64,000 bases of DNA from Colwellia sp. MB3u-41 (GTDB lineage Bacteria > Pseudomonadota > Gammaproteobacteria > Enterobacterales > Alteromonadaceae): NCBI RefSeq assembly GCF_014076845.1, contig NZ_JACGUT010000010.1:62001-126000 (forward strand). Direction: 5' to 3'. The notes under the pieces were generated by a model that saw only the letters and a program-made list of their open reading frames with translations, searched no databases and was not told where the DNA came from. Position numbers and translations under genes: made by a program. Of this stretch, positions 10,288 through 19,598 are shown piece by piece; positions within the stretch are counted from its first letter, which is position 1, and each line of letters starts with the position of its first letter.

Positions 10288-11116
10288 AGTCTTTTCTCAA
10301 TAATTTAGTGCGCATATAAAAGGAGGGCGCAAGTGGTTACGACAAGATTTTACCGAGAGTTACAAGCCAAAAGTATATAAAAATTGTGTGTTAATTGTTT
10401 ATGGTAACTTACATTATTTTACATTTTGTAAAAATTATTTACCTCAATAAAATGTTTGCCTGGGATGAATGGAATTACCGTCATTTATACTTTTTAAGTA
10501 GGCGCAATAATAAAATGATTAAATGAAGACATTAGCGAAACTCAATTGCTTATTAACAGTTTCGCTTTAAGCTTTTGGTAGGTTAATTTAAAAGTTTTTA
10601 CCTTGAGTTAATGTGCTGAGCAGTCATCTTAATTTATACCTAAAGAACCTTTTTTATTTATATTAACGACTACAAAGAATTAACCTAACAGTTTACCTAA
10701 ACCCTTTGTTAAGACTTGTTTTGCTTGTTGTCCTTGCTCAGTGTCTAAGCTGCCTTTAGCCCTAGATATCAAGCCAGCTTGTTTTTCTGCCATAGCCGAA
10801 GTACTTAATGTTGAACTAGTTAATATGATAGGTTCTTTCATCAGAATTTGCGTAATGATTGAGCGTTATTATTTCGTTAATTAACTGTACAGCATATAAA
10901 AAATTAATAGGATCAATATCTGCTATACATTGAAAGTAGTCACGGCTAAAGCAACCTTTAAAAGAATGTTAGGCACTTTTACAGGTATATTTTTTACGGG
11001 GTGTTACTGATAATACCTTTGTATAACTCACCTTATATTATCAATGTATTGGTATTTTTAATTGCTAAATATATATATGCTTTGCGGGGAGTAAATAAAT
11101 CAAAGGTTGTAGTTTA
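10288..11116. other. Long, mostly noncoding interval before mltC
   Basis: About 830 bp, AT-rich. The only reading frame of note is the 53-codon one at 10680-10841 on the minus strand, listed separately. I saw no RNA gene or mobile-element remnant. The last 100 bp should contain the mltC promoter; AAAGG at 11102-11106 serves as a weak ribosome binding site. Confidence 0.5.
10680..10841 (-). CDS. Possible small protein (53 aa), or a gene remnant
   Basis: ATG at 10839-10841 and TAA at 10680-10682 frame 53 residues rich in Ser/Thr, then Lys/Gln/Gly: it begins MKEPIILTSSTLSTS and ends QVLTKGLGKLLG. The composition is protein-like (charged residues spread evenly, amphipathic C-terminus). No good Shine-Dalgarno site is visible and no family is recognised. 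It may be the 3' end of a decayed lipoprotein gene, or chance. Confidence 0.3.
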   Translation of the reverse strand: MKEPIILTSSTLSTSAMAEKQAGLISRAKGSLDTEQGQQAKQVLTKGLGKLLG

Positions 11117-12280
11117 ATGTTTAAAAAACTGTTGTTGCTACTTATCGTCATTAGTTTAACCAGTTGTAAAAGTACGCCCAATCTTGCCTCACTTCGCAGT
11201 GCGGAAATCTTAATTAAACAAATAAAATCTGAAGACCCAGATCTTATTGCTATTGCTCAACAAGCGGTTAAAACGAATAAACTTATTTTACACGATGTTA
11301 ATAATATCAAAGCGTTGTTTGAAAAATTAACGAAACAGATTAACGAGGTTTGGGGCGAAGCTAAGCCAAAAATACCTAACAATAAAAAGCTTGTTAAATA
11401 TACCAACAACTACAAAGCCCGTGCCATTGTTGATTTTGAAAAAGGAACAATTTTAATCGAATCTTTAGCTGATAAGTCTTCAGCTAAAACGCTGAATAAT
11501 TTACAACAAGCAATAGTAACCACTTTATTATCGACATCCGATCCTCAAAAAACTGATATATTTTCAAGCGACGCACCACTGTTATCAGGGCAACCTTACT
11601 TATACCAACAAGTGGTTGACCGAGACAACAAGCCGATTCAATACCAATGGCGCGCGAATCGATTCTCTGAGTATTTAACCGAATTTAACTTACAAAAATA
11701 CAAAAAAAATAAAAAACAAATTTATGCGGTTAGCATCAAGATGGTGGCAAAACATCAACACCTGCGTGAACAAAAATACAGTGTTCATGTACTGGCAGCC
11801 GCTAAACGTTATCAAATATCACCGCAACTTATATACGGTATTATTGAAACTGAAAGTAGCTTTAATCCATTTGCGGTGAGTACAGCTAATGCATATGGCT
11901 TAATGCAAGTTGTGCCTAAAACAGCCGGCGCTGATGTTTTTCAACGCATTAAGAAGAAAAAGGGCATGCCAACCAAGCAGCAGCTATTTGACCCCGCGTT
12001 TAACATTGATATTGGCTCAGCCTACTTATACATTCTCAACAATAATTATTTAAAAGCCGTACGAAATTTAACCAGTCGACACTACTCTATTATTTCTGCT
12101 TACAATGGCGGTGCGGGTAATGTATTAAAAACTTTTCATGGTAATCGTAAAACTGCAATGAGAGTGCTCAATGCCAAGTTGCCTAAAGATGTATACTATT
12201 TACTGACGAAAAAGCACCCAAAAGCTGAATCTCGCCATTATTTAGAGAAGGTAACGAAGGCTGAAAAAACCTATTTATAA
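11117..12280 (+). CDS. mltC: Membrane-bound lytic murein transglycosylase C
   Basis: 387-residue lipoprotein (lipobox LTSC, Cys17) for the outer membrane. The N-terminal part to about residue 190 is the MltC-specific DUF3393-type domain. The goose-lysozyme-like SLT domain follows with YGIIETESSFNPFAVS, putting the catalytic acid at Glu246, and then GLMQVVPKTAG and SAYNGGAGNVL. It cleaves the MurNAc-GlcNAc bond with 1,6-anhydro ring formation, feeding the recycling pathways also encoded here (mpl, amgK-murU). It stands alone. Confidence 0.92.
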   Translation: MFKKLLLLLIVISLTSCKSTPNLASLRSAEILIKQIKSEDPDLIAIAQQAVKTNKLILHDVNNIKALFEKLTKQINEVWGEAKPKIPNNKKLVKYTNNYKARAIVDFEKGTILIESLADKSSAKTLNNLQQAIVTTLLSTSDPQKTDIFSSDAPLLSGQPYLYQQVVDRDNKPIQYQWRANRFSEYLTEFNLQKYKKNKKQIYAVSIKMVAKHQHLREQKYSVHVLAAAKRYQISPQLIYGIIETESSFNPFAVSTANAYGLMQVVPKTAGADVFQRIKKKKGMPTKQQLFDPAFNIDIGSAYLYILNNNYLKAVRNLTSRHYSIISAYNGGAGNVLKTFHGNRKTAMRVLNAKLPKDVYYLLTKKHPKAESRHYLEKVTKAEKTYL

Positions 12281-12741
12281 ATAAGTAGAGTTGTGAATAC
12301 TATTGCCTAATAAAACTGTAAAGGTTTATAGCCTAAACACGAAAAATATTAATAGGTTATTTTAGGCAATAAAAAAGCCTTACAAAGTGTAAGGCTTGAA
12401 TTGCTCGCTGTAGGTCTAGTTTATACTAGCTTCTTTTTAGTTATTTCTTTTATTATTATTATTTTTATTTTATGTACTTCTTTAACGCGGGGCAATTTAT
12501 AGCAAAGCAAAAAAGCTAACGCAACAACTTTAATAGAGCATTTATACCACGATTTTTTTCGTACAAGTCACTTTTGTTACAATAATTTACACTTGTTAAA
12601 AATAAGTAACTGATAACACATTGCTTATTACGCTTATAAGGTAATAAGCTTATATTATTACTGCTAAGAATTGATTTAGAACATAGACCAAAAAAATTGC
12701 TAATGATAGAATGCGCGCATATAAAAATGGGAAGATACTTC
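12281..12741. other. Intergenic region between mltC and hemE
   Basis: About 460 bp, very AT-rich. It contains the hairpins at 12375-12397 and 12416-12429 and the hemE promoter region. The 75-codon minus-strand frame at 12516-12743 has biased low-complexity composition and overlaps the hemE start, so I do not accept it. Confidence 0.55.
12375..12397 (-). terminator. Hairpin oriented as a minus-strand terminator
   Basis: AAGCCTTACA pairs perfectly with TGTAAGGCTT around a 3-nt loop. The A-run (12371-12376) is on the left, so the T-tail is on the minus strand. No minus-strand gene is known upstream of it. On the plus strand a second small hairpin (CTAGT/ACTAG 12416-12429) with tail CTTCTTTTT may end mltC transcripts. 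Confidence 0.5.
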
Positions 12742-13809
12742 ATGACTGAATTAAAAAACGATACTTACTTACGCGCGCTTTTGCGTCAGCCTGTAGATTA
12801 CACACCCGTATGGATGATGAGACAAGCAGGGCGTTACTTACCTGAATACCGCGAAGTTCGCAAAAATGCGGGGGACTTTATGTCGGTATGTCGTGATGCT
12901 GATCTTGCCTGTGAAGTTACCATTCAACCGTTACGTCGCTTTCCGCTTGATGCTGCCATTTTATTCAGTGATATTTTAACGATCCCTGATGCGATGGGCT
13001 TAGGTTTGTACTTTGAAACTGGGGAAGGACCAAAGTTTGAGCGTCCTATTACTTGTAAGGCTGACGTAGAAAAAATTGGTATTCCAGATCCTGAAGTAGA
13101 ATTACAATATGTAATGAATGCGGTGCGTACTATCCGCAAAGAATTAAAAGGTGAAGTTCCTCTTATTGGTTTTTCTGGTAGTCCATGGACATTAGCGACT
13201 TACATGATTGAAGGCGGTAGTTCAAAAGCGTTCACCAAAATCAAAAAAATGATGTTTGCTGAACCAAAAACATTACACATGTTACTAGACAAATTAGCTG
13301 ATTCTGTTATTTCATATTTGAATGCTCAAATTGCTGCTGGCGCACAATCAGTTATGGTTTTTGATACTTGGGGCGGCGTATTGTCTCCACGTGATTATCA
13401 AGAATTTTCATTACAGTATATGGCAAAAATTGTTGACGGTTTAACTCGTCATAATGAAGGTCGTAAAGTCCCTGTAACCTTGTTTACCAAAAATGGCGGT
13501 ATGTGGTTAGAGTCTATCGCGGCAACAGGCTGTGACGCAGTAGCACTTGATTGGACCATAGATATTGAAAATGCAAAAGCACGTATCGGTGATAAAGTTG
13601 CTTTGCAAGGTAATATGGATCCTTCAATGCTTTACGCCCCCTTACCGCGTATTGAGCAAGAAGTTGACAAAATTCTTGCCGGCTTTGGTGAAGGCGGTAC
13701 TGGGCATGTATTCAATTTAGGTCATGGTATTCACCCTGATGTGGATCCAGAGCATGCGGGTCACTTTATAGAATCAGTTCACCGCTTAAGTAAGCCTTAT
13801 CATAAGTAA
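12742..13809 (+). CDS. hemE: Uroporphyrinogen decarboxylase
   Basis: 355 residues, cytoplasmic. It removes the four acetate carboxyls of uroporphyrinogen III to give coproporphyrinogen III in haem synthesis. The ATG at 12742 yields [20 protein letters not shown], nearly identical to E. coli HemE; the frame is open 15 codons further up but those are not conserved. [16 protein letters not shown] and [15 protein letters not shown] are the signature blocks with substrate-binding Arg and Asp. A weak hairpin (AGGAGC/GCTCCT, 13839-13855) follows. Confidence 0.97.
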   Translation: MTELKNDTYLRALLRQPVDYTPVWMMRQAGRYLPEYREVRKNAGDFMSVCRDADLACEVTIQPLRRFPLDAAILFSDILTIPDAMGLGLYFETGEGPKFERPITCKADVEKIGIPDPEVELQYVMNAVRTIRKELKGEVPLIGFSGSPWTLATYMIEGGSSKAFTKIKKMMFAEPKTLHMLLDKLADSVISYLNAQIAAGAQSVMVFDTWGGVLSPRDYQEFSLQYMAKIVDGLTRHNEGRKVPVTLFTKNGGMWLESIAATGCDAVALDWTIDIENAKARIGDKVALQGNMDPSMLYAPLPRIEQEVDKILAGFGEGGTGHVFNLGHGIHPDVDPEHAGHFIESVHRLSKPYHK

Positions 13810-13965
13810 TTTATTAAAATTTAAGCAATAAATTGTAAAGGAGCTTTATGCTCCTCTACTGTCACTATGCAAATAAAGTGTTAATTCTTTCTTTCGTTTA
13901 GTGGATATTTCACCCAAATATAGTCATTATCATTAAACATTCTATTATCTTTATTTCTGGATTGT

Positions 13966-16533
13966 ATGGCAGAACATTTAAATAATGAACTTGATAATCG
14001 TAATGAGAGCGATAACTTGTTAGCAAACGAAACGACTGCTTTGCTTATCAAATATCGCAAGCTCGAAGACCGCTATACCGCACTTTTTAAACTAAACCAG
14101 TTATCACATGACTGTGCCGATTTAAGTATGTTCTATGGTCAAGTTCATCAATCTATAGCTTCAGTGATGAGAGCTGAAAATTTTTATATTGCGCTCTACG
14201 ATCAAACCTTATCCACCTTAGAGTTTGTCTATGATATTGATGAAAAAGATGATTTCCCTTTAGGTAAGTCTCCTTTAGCTGCTTTTGCAGGTTCTATGAC
14301 TTGCTATGTTATTGAAACAGCTAAATCATTATTAGCAACTCCTGAGGTTGTTGGTGAATTAGTGGCTAAGAATGCAATTAAACGTATGGGCTCTGACAGT
14401 ACTGACTGGCTTGGTGTTCCCTTGCTGAACGATGGTGTTGTTATTGGGGTTATGGCTGTACAGAGTTATTCTGAGAAAATTCGTTACTTGGTAGATGACC
14501 TAGAGTTGATGGAGTTTACGGCTCAGCATATCGTTACCGCGATGACCCGCTTAAAAGATCATGAGCGTTTACAAAATGCAGTAAATTCACGCACTCGTGA
14601 ACTTATGAAGCAAATTAGAGAGCGAGAAAAGTCAGAGTTATTGCAAGAGTCGCTTTTTAAAATATCAGAATTAACCAATGATGCTACGCTCCACATTGAT
14701 CAGTTTTACTCAATGGTTCATAACATTGTTGGCCAGCTCATAAACGCTCAAAACTTTTATATCACTAAATATGATCAAAATTCCAAAACACTTTCTTTTG
14801 TTTATTATTTAGATCAAAACTCTACTAATGCCGATGTTGACTCTCAGCCAATAACATTAGGAAATAGTTTTACCGAGCACATCATTCGTACCGGTGAAAC
14901 ACAATTACTTAATTATCAGCAAATGTATGCTTTATATGAGCAAGGTAAGACTAAAGAGCCACAAGGTGAAACTAAATCTTGGCTGGGCGTGCCATTAATA
15001 CATTCTGGTGTTGTACTTGGAGCAATGGTCTTACAAAGTTATAATTTAGCGACAACATTCACTGAGCAAGATGCGGAACTATTAAAATTTGTTTCTCAAC
15101 ATGTTGCTTCAGCGATTAATCGACGTGACATATTAGAATTTGAACGGCAATCGCATCTACTTCTTGAACAGCAAGTTAAGCTAAGAACGGTCGCATTAGA
15201 AGACGAAATAAAGCAAAGAAAAAAAGCTGAAGAGAAGTTACAACATACGGCGTCACACGATATTTTAACAGGCTTACCAAATCGCACGCTGTTTATTAAC
15301 TTATTGAATCATGCTATTGCTTGTCATAAACGAAAAGCTAAGATGAAATTTGCGGTGTTATTTTTAGATCTTGACCGCTTTAAGGTGGTTAATGACAGCC
15401 TAGGTCACCATGCTGGTGATTTGCTCTTACAAAAAATAGCCAAAAAATTAAAAATACTGGTTCGAGACAAAGACACGGTGGCTCGGTTAGGCGGTGATGA
15501 GTTTGTTATTTTAATTGAAGATTTAGATTCTAATAATGAAGCTTATGAAGTTGCTCAGCGTATTACTGACTTTTTAGCTACTCCTTTTATTATCGAAAAC
15601 CAAGGTATTTTTATTGGCACAAGTATTGGTGTGTTATTTAATCATGAACGTTATGACAGCGCTGACATTATGCTTAGAGATGCTGATACCGCAATGTACC
15701 ATGCAAAAAATCAAGGCAAGGGCCGTTATGAAGTTTTTGATTCTAGCATGCAAAAAAAAGTTCAACATGCATTGGAATTGGAAACTGATATTCGTAATGG
15801 TATAGAAAATAATGAATTTTCACCTTACTTTCAGCCGATTGTTGATTTAAAAACTGAAGCGGTTGTTGGGTTTGAAGCTCTAGCTCGTTGGCAGAGTACG
15901 AAACGTGGCTTTGTTCTTCCAAATGATTTTATTCCCCTCGCAGAAGAAACTAATTTAGTGATGGCGATTGACTTTCTGATCATAGAGAAGTCTTGTTTGC
16001 AGTTAAAGCAATGGGAAAAAAAGTGTGGTCGCGATGACTTGTACGTTAGTTGTAACTTATACGGTGATCATTTTTTTAGTGTAACGCTACCGGTCGATAT
16101 TGAAGAAATAATTCAACGTGTTGGCATTAAACCCCCGCAATTAAGAGTTGAGTTAACCGAACGTGCTTTACTCGAAAATAGTGACATAGTGCTAAAAAAT
16201 ATGAATGCACTAAAAACATTAGGCGTGAAAATTTTACTTGATGATTTTGGCACGGGTTATTCAAGTTTAAGTTACTTACATCGTTTTCCTATTGATGTGC
16301 TAAAAATTGATCGTTCGTTCATTAATAATGTGCACGAGCATGATAATCATCAGGCGATCATAAAAACCATTATAGATTTAGCAACCAATTTACAAATGGG
16401 AACAGTATGTGAAGGCATTGAAAACCTAGCAGATGCCGAGCTTTTAATGGCTATGGCCTGTCGCTTTGGGCAGGGTTATTATTATGCTAAACCTATGCCG
16501 GCGACTGAAACAGAGGCATATTTACTGAAGTAG
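13966..16533 (+). CDS. GAF-GAF-GGDEF-EAL cyclic-di-GMP signalling protein
   Basis: 855 residues, no membrane segment. Two GAF domains (about 30-195 and 225-390; the second repeats WLGVPLxxxGVVxGxMxxQSY of the first) are followed by a coiled-coil stretch (about 390-425), GGDEF (about 428-590) and EAL (about 605-855). GGDEF is intact (509-513) with an inhibitory RxxD I-site (500-503). EAL is intact (637-639), and DDFGTGYSS (759-767) is present. It can therefore be a bifunctional diguanylate cyclase/phosphodiesterase; net activity cannot be read. The GAF ligands are unknown. It appears monocistronic. Confidence 0.92.
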   Translation: MAEHLNNELDNRNESDNLLANETTALLIKYRKLEDRYTALFKLNQLSHDCADLSMFYGQVHQSIASVMRAENFYIALYDQTLSTLEFVYDIDEKDDFPLGKSPLAAFAGSMTCYVIETAKSLLATPEVVGELVAKNAIKRMGSDSTDWLGVPLLNDGVVIGVMAVQSYSEKIRYLVDDLELMEFTAQHIVTAMTRLKDHERLQNAVNSRTRELMKQIREREKSELLQESLFKISELTNDATLHIDQFYSMVHNIVGQLINAQNFYITKYDQNSKTLSFVYYLDQNSTNADVDSQPITLGNSFTEHIIRTGETQLLNYQQMYALYEQGKTKEPQGETKSWLGVPLIHSGVVLGAMVLQSYNLATTFTEQDAELLKFVSQHVASAINRRDILEFERQSHLLLEQQVKLRTVALEDEIKQRKKAEEKLQHTASHDILTGLPNRTLFINLLNHAIACHKRKAKMKFAVLFLDLDRFKVVNDSLGHHAGDLLLQKIAKKLKILVRDKDTVARLGGDEFVILIEDLDSNNEAYEVAQRITDFLATPFIIENQGIFIGTSIGVLFNHERYDSADIMLRDADTAMYHAKNQGKGRYEVFDSSMQKKVQHALELETDIRNGIENNEFSPYFQPIVDLKTEAVVGFEALARWQSTKRGFVLPNDFIPLAEETNLVMAIDFLIIEKSCLQLKQWEKKCGRDDLYVSCNLYGDHFFSVTLPVDIEEIIQRVGIKPPQLRVELTERALLENSDIVLKNMNALKTLGVKILLDDFGTGYSSLSYLHRFPIDVLKIDRSFINNVHEHDNHQAIIKTIIDLATNLQMGTVCEGIENLADAELLMAMACRFGQGYYYAKPMPATETEAYLLK

Positions 16534-16551
16534 TTGTTCTATTCTTACAAT

Positions 16552-16587
16552 AAAATGGCGTTATTTCATTAGGAATACCGCCATTTT
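16552..16587 (+). terminator. Hairpin after the GGDEF-EAL gene
   Basis: AAAATGGCG (16552-16560) pairs with CGCCATTTT (16579-16587) around an imperfect interior. It lies 19 bp after the stop codon. The T-tract is short, so termination is plausible but not certain. Confidence 0.55.
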
Positions 16588-16727
16588 AGTATGGGTTTTA
16601 TGAGCTTTAGTTGTGAGCGCTTTAACGAATAACTTTATGTCTATACTAGCGTTTTATTTTTACAATCATTATAGTGATATAAATATATCAACTCCCCTCT
16701 AAAATATCTTAAAATTTAATTAATAAT

Positions 16728-18398
16728 ATGAAGAAGCCAATGAAATTTAAATTAATAGCCAGTGCAAGTTTATTAAGTATCGCGTTTTTATCTGCGTGTG
16801 GACAAAACAATGAAGCAACAAGGTCAGTTGCTGAAAAAATGCCACAAGTAAATGAAAATAATATAAAAGCCCACATAGAGTTTTTAGCTGACGATACTTT
16901 ATTAGGGCGAGATACTGGTAGTGAAGGCTACCAAATAGCCGCTAATTATGTAAAGTCATACTTTAAACAGTTAGGCTTAACACCTATGGGTGAACGTGAA
17001 GGGTTTGAACAAAAAGTAACCTTTAGAAAAGCGTTCCTTGAAGAAAATAGTGCTGAGCTTTCTATTATTAATACTTCAGGTACCATTGAGTTAGCCTTTA
17101 AAGATGCTTTTATTATGTCAGGCGATAGTATCGTGACAGACGCTAGCGTTACGGCTGAAACTGTTTTTGTTGGTTACGGCATTGTTTCTAAAGAATTTGG
17201 TTATAACGATTACGAAGATATTGATGTTGAAGGCAAAGTTGTTGTTGTTTTAACAGGACGTCCTGATGATTTACCGTCAGAAGAAGGTGCTCACATCGGT
17301 TCTAGCAGTGAAAAAATTCAACATGCCGTTAGCAATGGAGCTGTTGGTTTTATTACTATTCATACCCCTAAACGTGATGCAGTAAGAACTTTTGCTAAAA
17401 GCGCATCTTATGCGGAAGCACCACGTTTAAGCTGGTTAAACAAAGAGGGCATGCCTTTTGGGAAACATCCTGAAATAAAAGGAGGTGCTTATTTAAGTTC
17501 AGAGTATGCCCAAGCCTTATTTGAAGGAGCAGAACGCACACTAGAAGCGTTACTTAGCGACGATACTAATAATATTGCCATTAAAGGTTTTGCTTTGAAA
17601 TCAAGTGTTAACATGGCTAATAAAAGTCGCCATGAAGAAATTACCAGCCCTAATCTTATTGCTGTTATTGAAGGAAGTGACCCCGTACTAAAAGACGAAT
17701 ATGTGGTCTTTAGTGCTCACCTTGATCACATTGGTATTAGTAGCCATGGTGATGAAAAAGATAAAATTAACAATGGCGCGTTAGACAATGCATCAGGCGT
17801 TTCAATTTTGCTAGAAACAGCCCGCTTATTATCGAGCATGCCTGAAAAACCAAAACGTTCTATTTTATTTGTTGTAGTTACAGGTGAAGAAAAGGGGCTA
17901 TTAGGGTCTAGCTATTTTGCAACAAACCCAACGGTACCGTCGTCTCAAATGGTTGCGAACGTTAACTTAGATATGCCATTAATCTTATACCCATTTGCTG
18001 ATATTATTGCTTTCGGTTCAACACATTCAAGTTTAGGTCCTATCGTTGCGAGTGCCGCAGAAAAAATTAATTTGTCGCTAAGTGATGACCCAATGCCAGA
18101 GCAGGCGTTATTTACGCGTAGCGACCACTACAGCTTTGTCAAAGCAGGTATTCCATCAGTCTTTTTAATGACAGGCTTTAAATCTAAAGATCCTGAAATT
18201 GATGGCGGTGCAGTATTTGGTGACTTCCTTAAAAATCATTATCATCAACATAGTGATGAAATAACCCTACCTATTCGTTACGATGCCGCGGCAAGCTTTG
18301 CCGAGGTTAATATGATGATAGGTTTAGAAATTGCTAATGGTGATAAACGTCCAACGTGGAACCAAGGCGACTTTTTTGGAAAAACTTTCGCTCAGTAA
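16728..18398 (+). CDS. M28 family metallopeptidase lipoprotein with PA insert
   Basis: 556 residues, starting with a lipoprotein signal (ASLLSIAFLSACGQ; Cys near residue 25). After an N-terminal helical part, a PA-like domain (about 130-270) precedes the M28 core. The dizinc ligand set is complete: His331 in SAHLDHIG, Asp353 in NGALDNASG, the catalytic pair Glu387-Glu388 in TGEEKG, Asp415 in NLDMP, and His467 in RSDHYSF. Such exported aminopeptidases trim peptides in the periplasm or at the cell surface. Substrate specificity is not evident. It ends at a strong terminator. Confidence 0.9.
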   Translation: MKKPMKFKLIASASLLSIAFLSACGQNNEATRSVAEKMPQVNENNIKAHIEFLADDTLLGRDTGSEGYQIAANYVKSYFKQLGLTPMGEREGFEQKVTFRKAFLEENSAELSIINTSGTIELAFKDAFIMSGDSIVTDASVTAETVFVGYGIVSKEFGYNDYEDIDVEGKVVVVLTGRPDDLPSEEGAHIGSSSEKIQHAVSNGAVGFITIHTPKRDAVRTFAKSASYAEAPRLSWLNKEGMPFGKHPEIKGGAYLSSEYAQALFEGAERTLEALLSDDTNNIAIKGFALKSSVNMANKSRHEEITSPNLIAVIEGSDPVLKDEYVVFSAHLDHIGISSHGDEKDKINNGALDNASGVSILLETARLLSSMPEKPKRSILFVVVTGEEKGLLGSSYFATNPTVPSSQMVANVNLDMPLILYPFADIIAFGSTHSSLGPIVASAAEKINLSLSDDPMPEQALFTRSDHYSFVKAGIPSVFLMTGFKSKDPEIDGGAVFGDFLKNHYHQHSDEITLPIRYDAAASFAEVNMMIGLEIANGDKRPTWNQGDFFGKTFAQ

Positions 18399-18418
18399 AA
18401 TGCATCGGTAAAAAAGAT

Positions 18419-18452
18419 AAAACGCAGTGATGAAGATCACTGCGTTTTTTTT
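18419..18452 (+). terminator. Rho-independent terminator after the M28 peptidase gene
   Basis: A perfect 13-bp stem (18419-18431 with 18436-18448) with a GAAG loop and a run of eight T. A textbook terminator 21 bp after the stop. Confidence 0.95.
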
Positions 18453-18517
18453 GTTTTCTGCTTTTAACTAAAAAGCTACACTATAAACATGACTCGATAA
18501 AAATATTGATACCCACC

Positions 18518-19360
18518 ATGGATGCTCACCAATACGCTTTACAAGCTAATGGCTCTTTTGCTCTTCCCGACGCTTGTTTCAAAATTAAAGGATTAATGGA
18601 AAATGAAGACTCAACGATTGAAGATTTTGCCAATGTAATTAGTGTCGACCCTTCAATGACTTCTCGTTTATTACAAATTGCTAATAGTGCTATTTATAGT
18701 TTTCCGGGAGAAATTAGCACTATCTCACGTGCCATCACAATTATTGGCACCCAAGCTATTTATAACATGATGCTAGTGGATGTTGCGGCGACAGCCTTTA
18801 AACACTTTTCAAATCAGGCAATTGATTTAAAACGTTTTTGGCGGATGAGCATTTTTTGTGGTTTGGCGACTAAAAATTTAGCGATTAAGGCTGGGATCCC
18901 TGATATTGAGCGGCTTTTTGTCGCTGGACTTCTGCAAAATTTTGGTGAAGTGATTGTTGCAAAAATAACGCCTGAAATTGCTCAGCAATGTGAAAAATAT
19001 TCAACCGAGCAGTTGCCTTGGGCACTGCAAAAGCAAGTGCTGGGTTTTACTTATACCGATATATCTGCAGAGTTATTAAAAATATGGCAAATACCTGAAA
19101 AAATAATTTTGCCTATTCGCCACGTTAACGAAGCAAAAAAAATTCAAATTAATAAAGATGTAAAAGTCCTTTATTTAGCCTCTCGTTTAGCATTAGTTGA
19201 TAGCCATCCCGATGTGTTCGATTATAAGGACAGTATTGATGAACGTTTATGTCAGAATTTAAATATTTTTAGTGATGACTTAGCTCAGGCGGTTGATTTT
19301 GCATCAGAAGAGACGGAAAATATTCTCACTATCATCAATGGCGGACTTTTCTCAAAATAG
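18518..19360 (+). CDS. HDOD domain protein (paralogue A)
   Basis: 280 residues from the ATG at 18518; a TTG four codons earlier (18506) is an alternative, and no clear Shine-Dalgarno site decides between them. Nearly the whole protein is one HDOD domain: LLQIANSAIYSFPGEISTISRAITIIGTQAI is the signature (S-N-S... G...I...AI..IG). It is clearly paralogous to the protein at 26510-27355, with shared blocks through ERLFVAGLLQNFGE and ISAELLKIWQIP. The HD residues of true phosphohydrolases are absent (QNFGE). Probably a signalling adaptor; its partner is unknown. Confidence 0.88.
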   Translation: MDAHQYALQANGSFALPDACFKIKGLMENEDSTIEDFANVISVDPSMTSRLLQIANSAIYSFPGEISTISRAITIIGTQAIYNMMLVDVAATAFKHFSNQAIDLKRFWRMSIFCGLATKNLAIKAGIPDIERLFVAGLLQNFGEVIVAKITPEIAQQCEKYSTEQLPWALQKQVLGFTYTDISAELLKIWQIPEKIILPIRHVNEAKKIQINKDVKVLYLASRLALVDSHPDVFDYKDSIDERLCQNLNIFSDDLAQAVDFASEETENILTIINGGLFSK

Positions 19361-19598
19361 AGGGATACTATTTGTGGAAGGGGCTATAGATGAGTTCTTG
19401 CTGAAATTATGAGATTTATAAGGCGATTTTACGACTTGGTTTCTAGGTGCAACCATATTTATACACTTAATTACTAATACCTTCGTTCTAAAACAAGACA
19501 TTAATTATAAAGCCTGCTAGCATCAGGCCATTCTTTTTTCGTATAGTTAATAAACTGTACAAAATATGCCCTACAAATAATTATAATTAAGGACATTT

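Noticed and set aside
12516-12743. 75-codon minus-strand frame
   Set aside because: Overlaps the hemE start and promoter; rich in Asn, Ser and Leu, as expected from AT-rich noncoding DNA.
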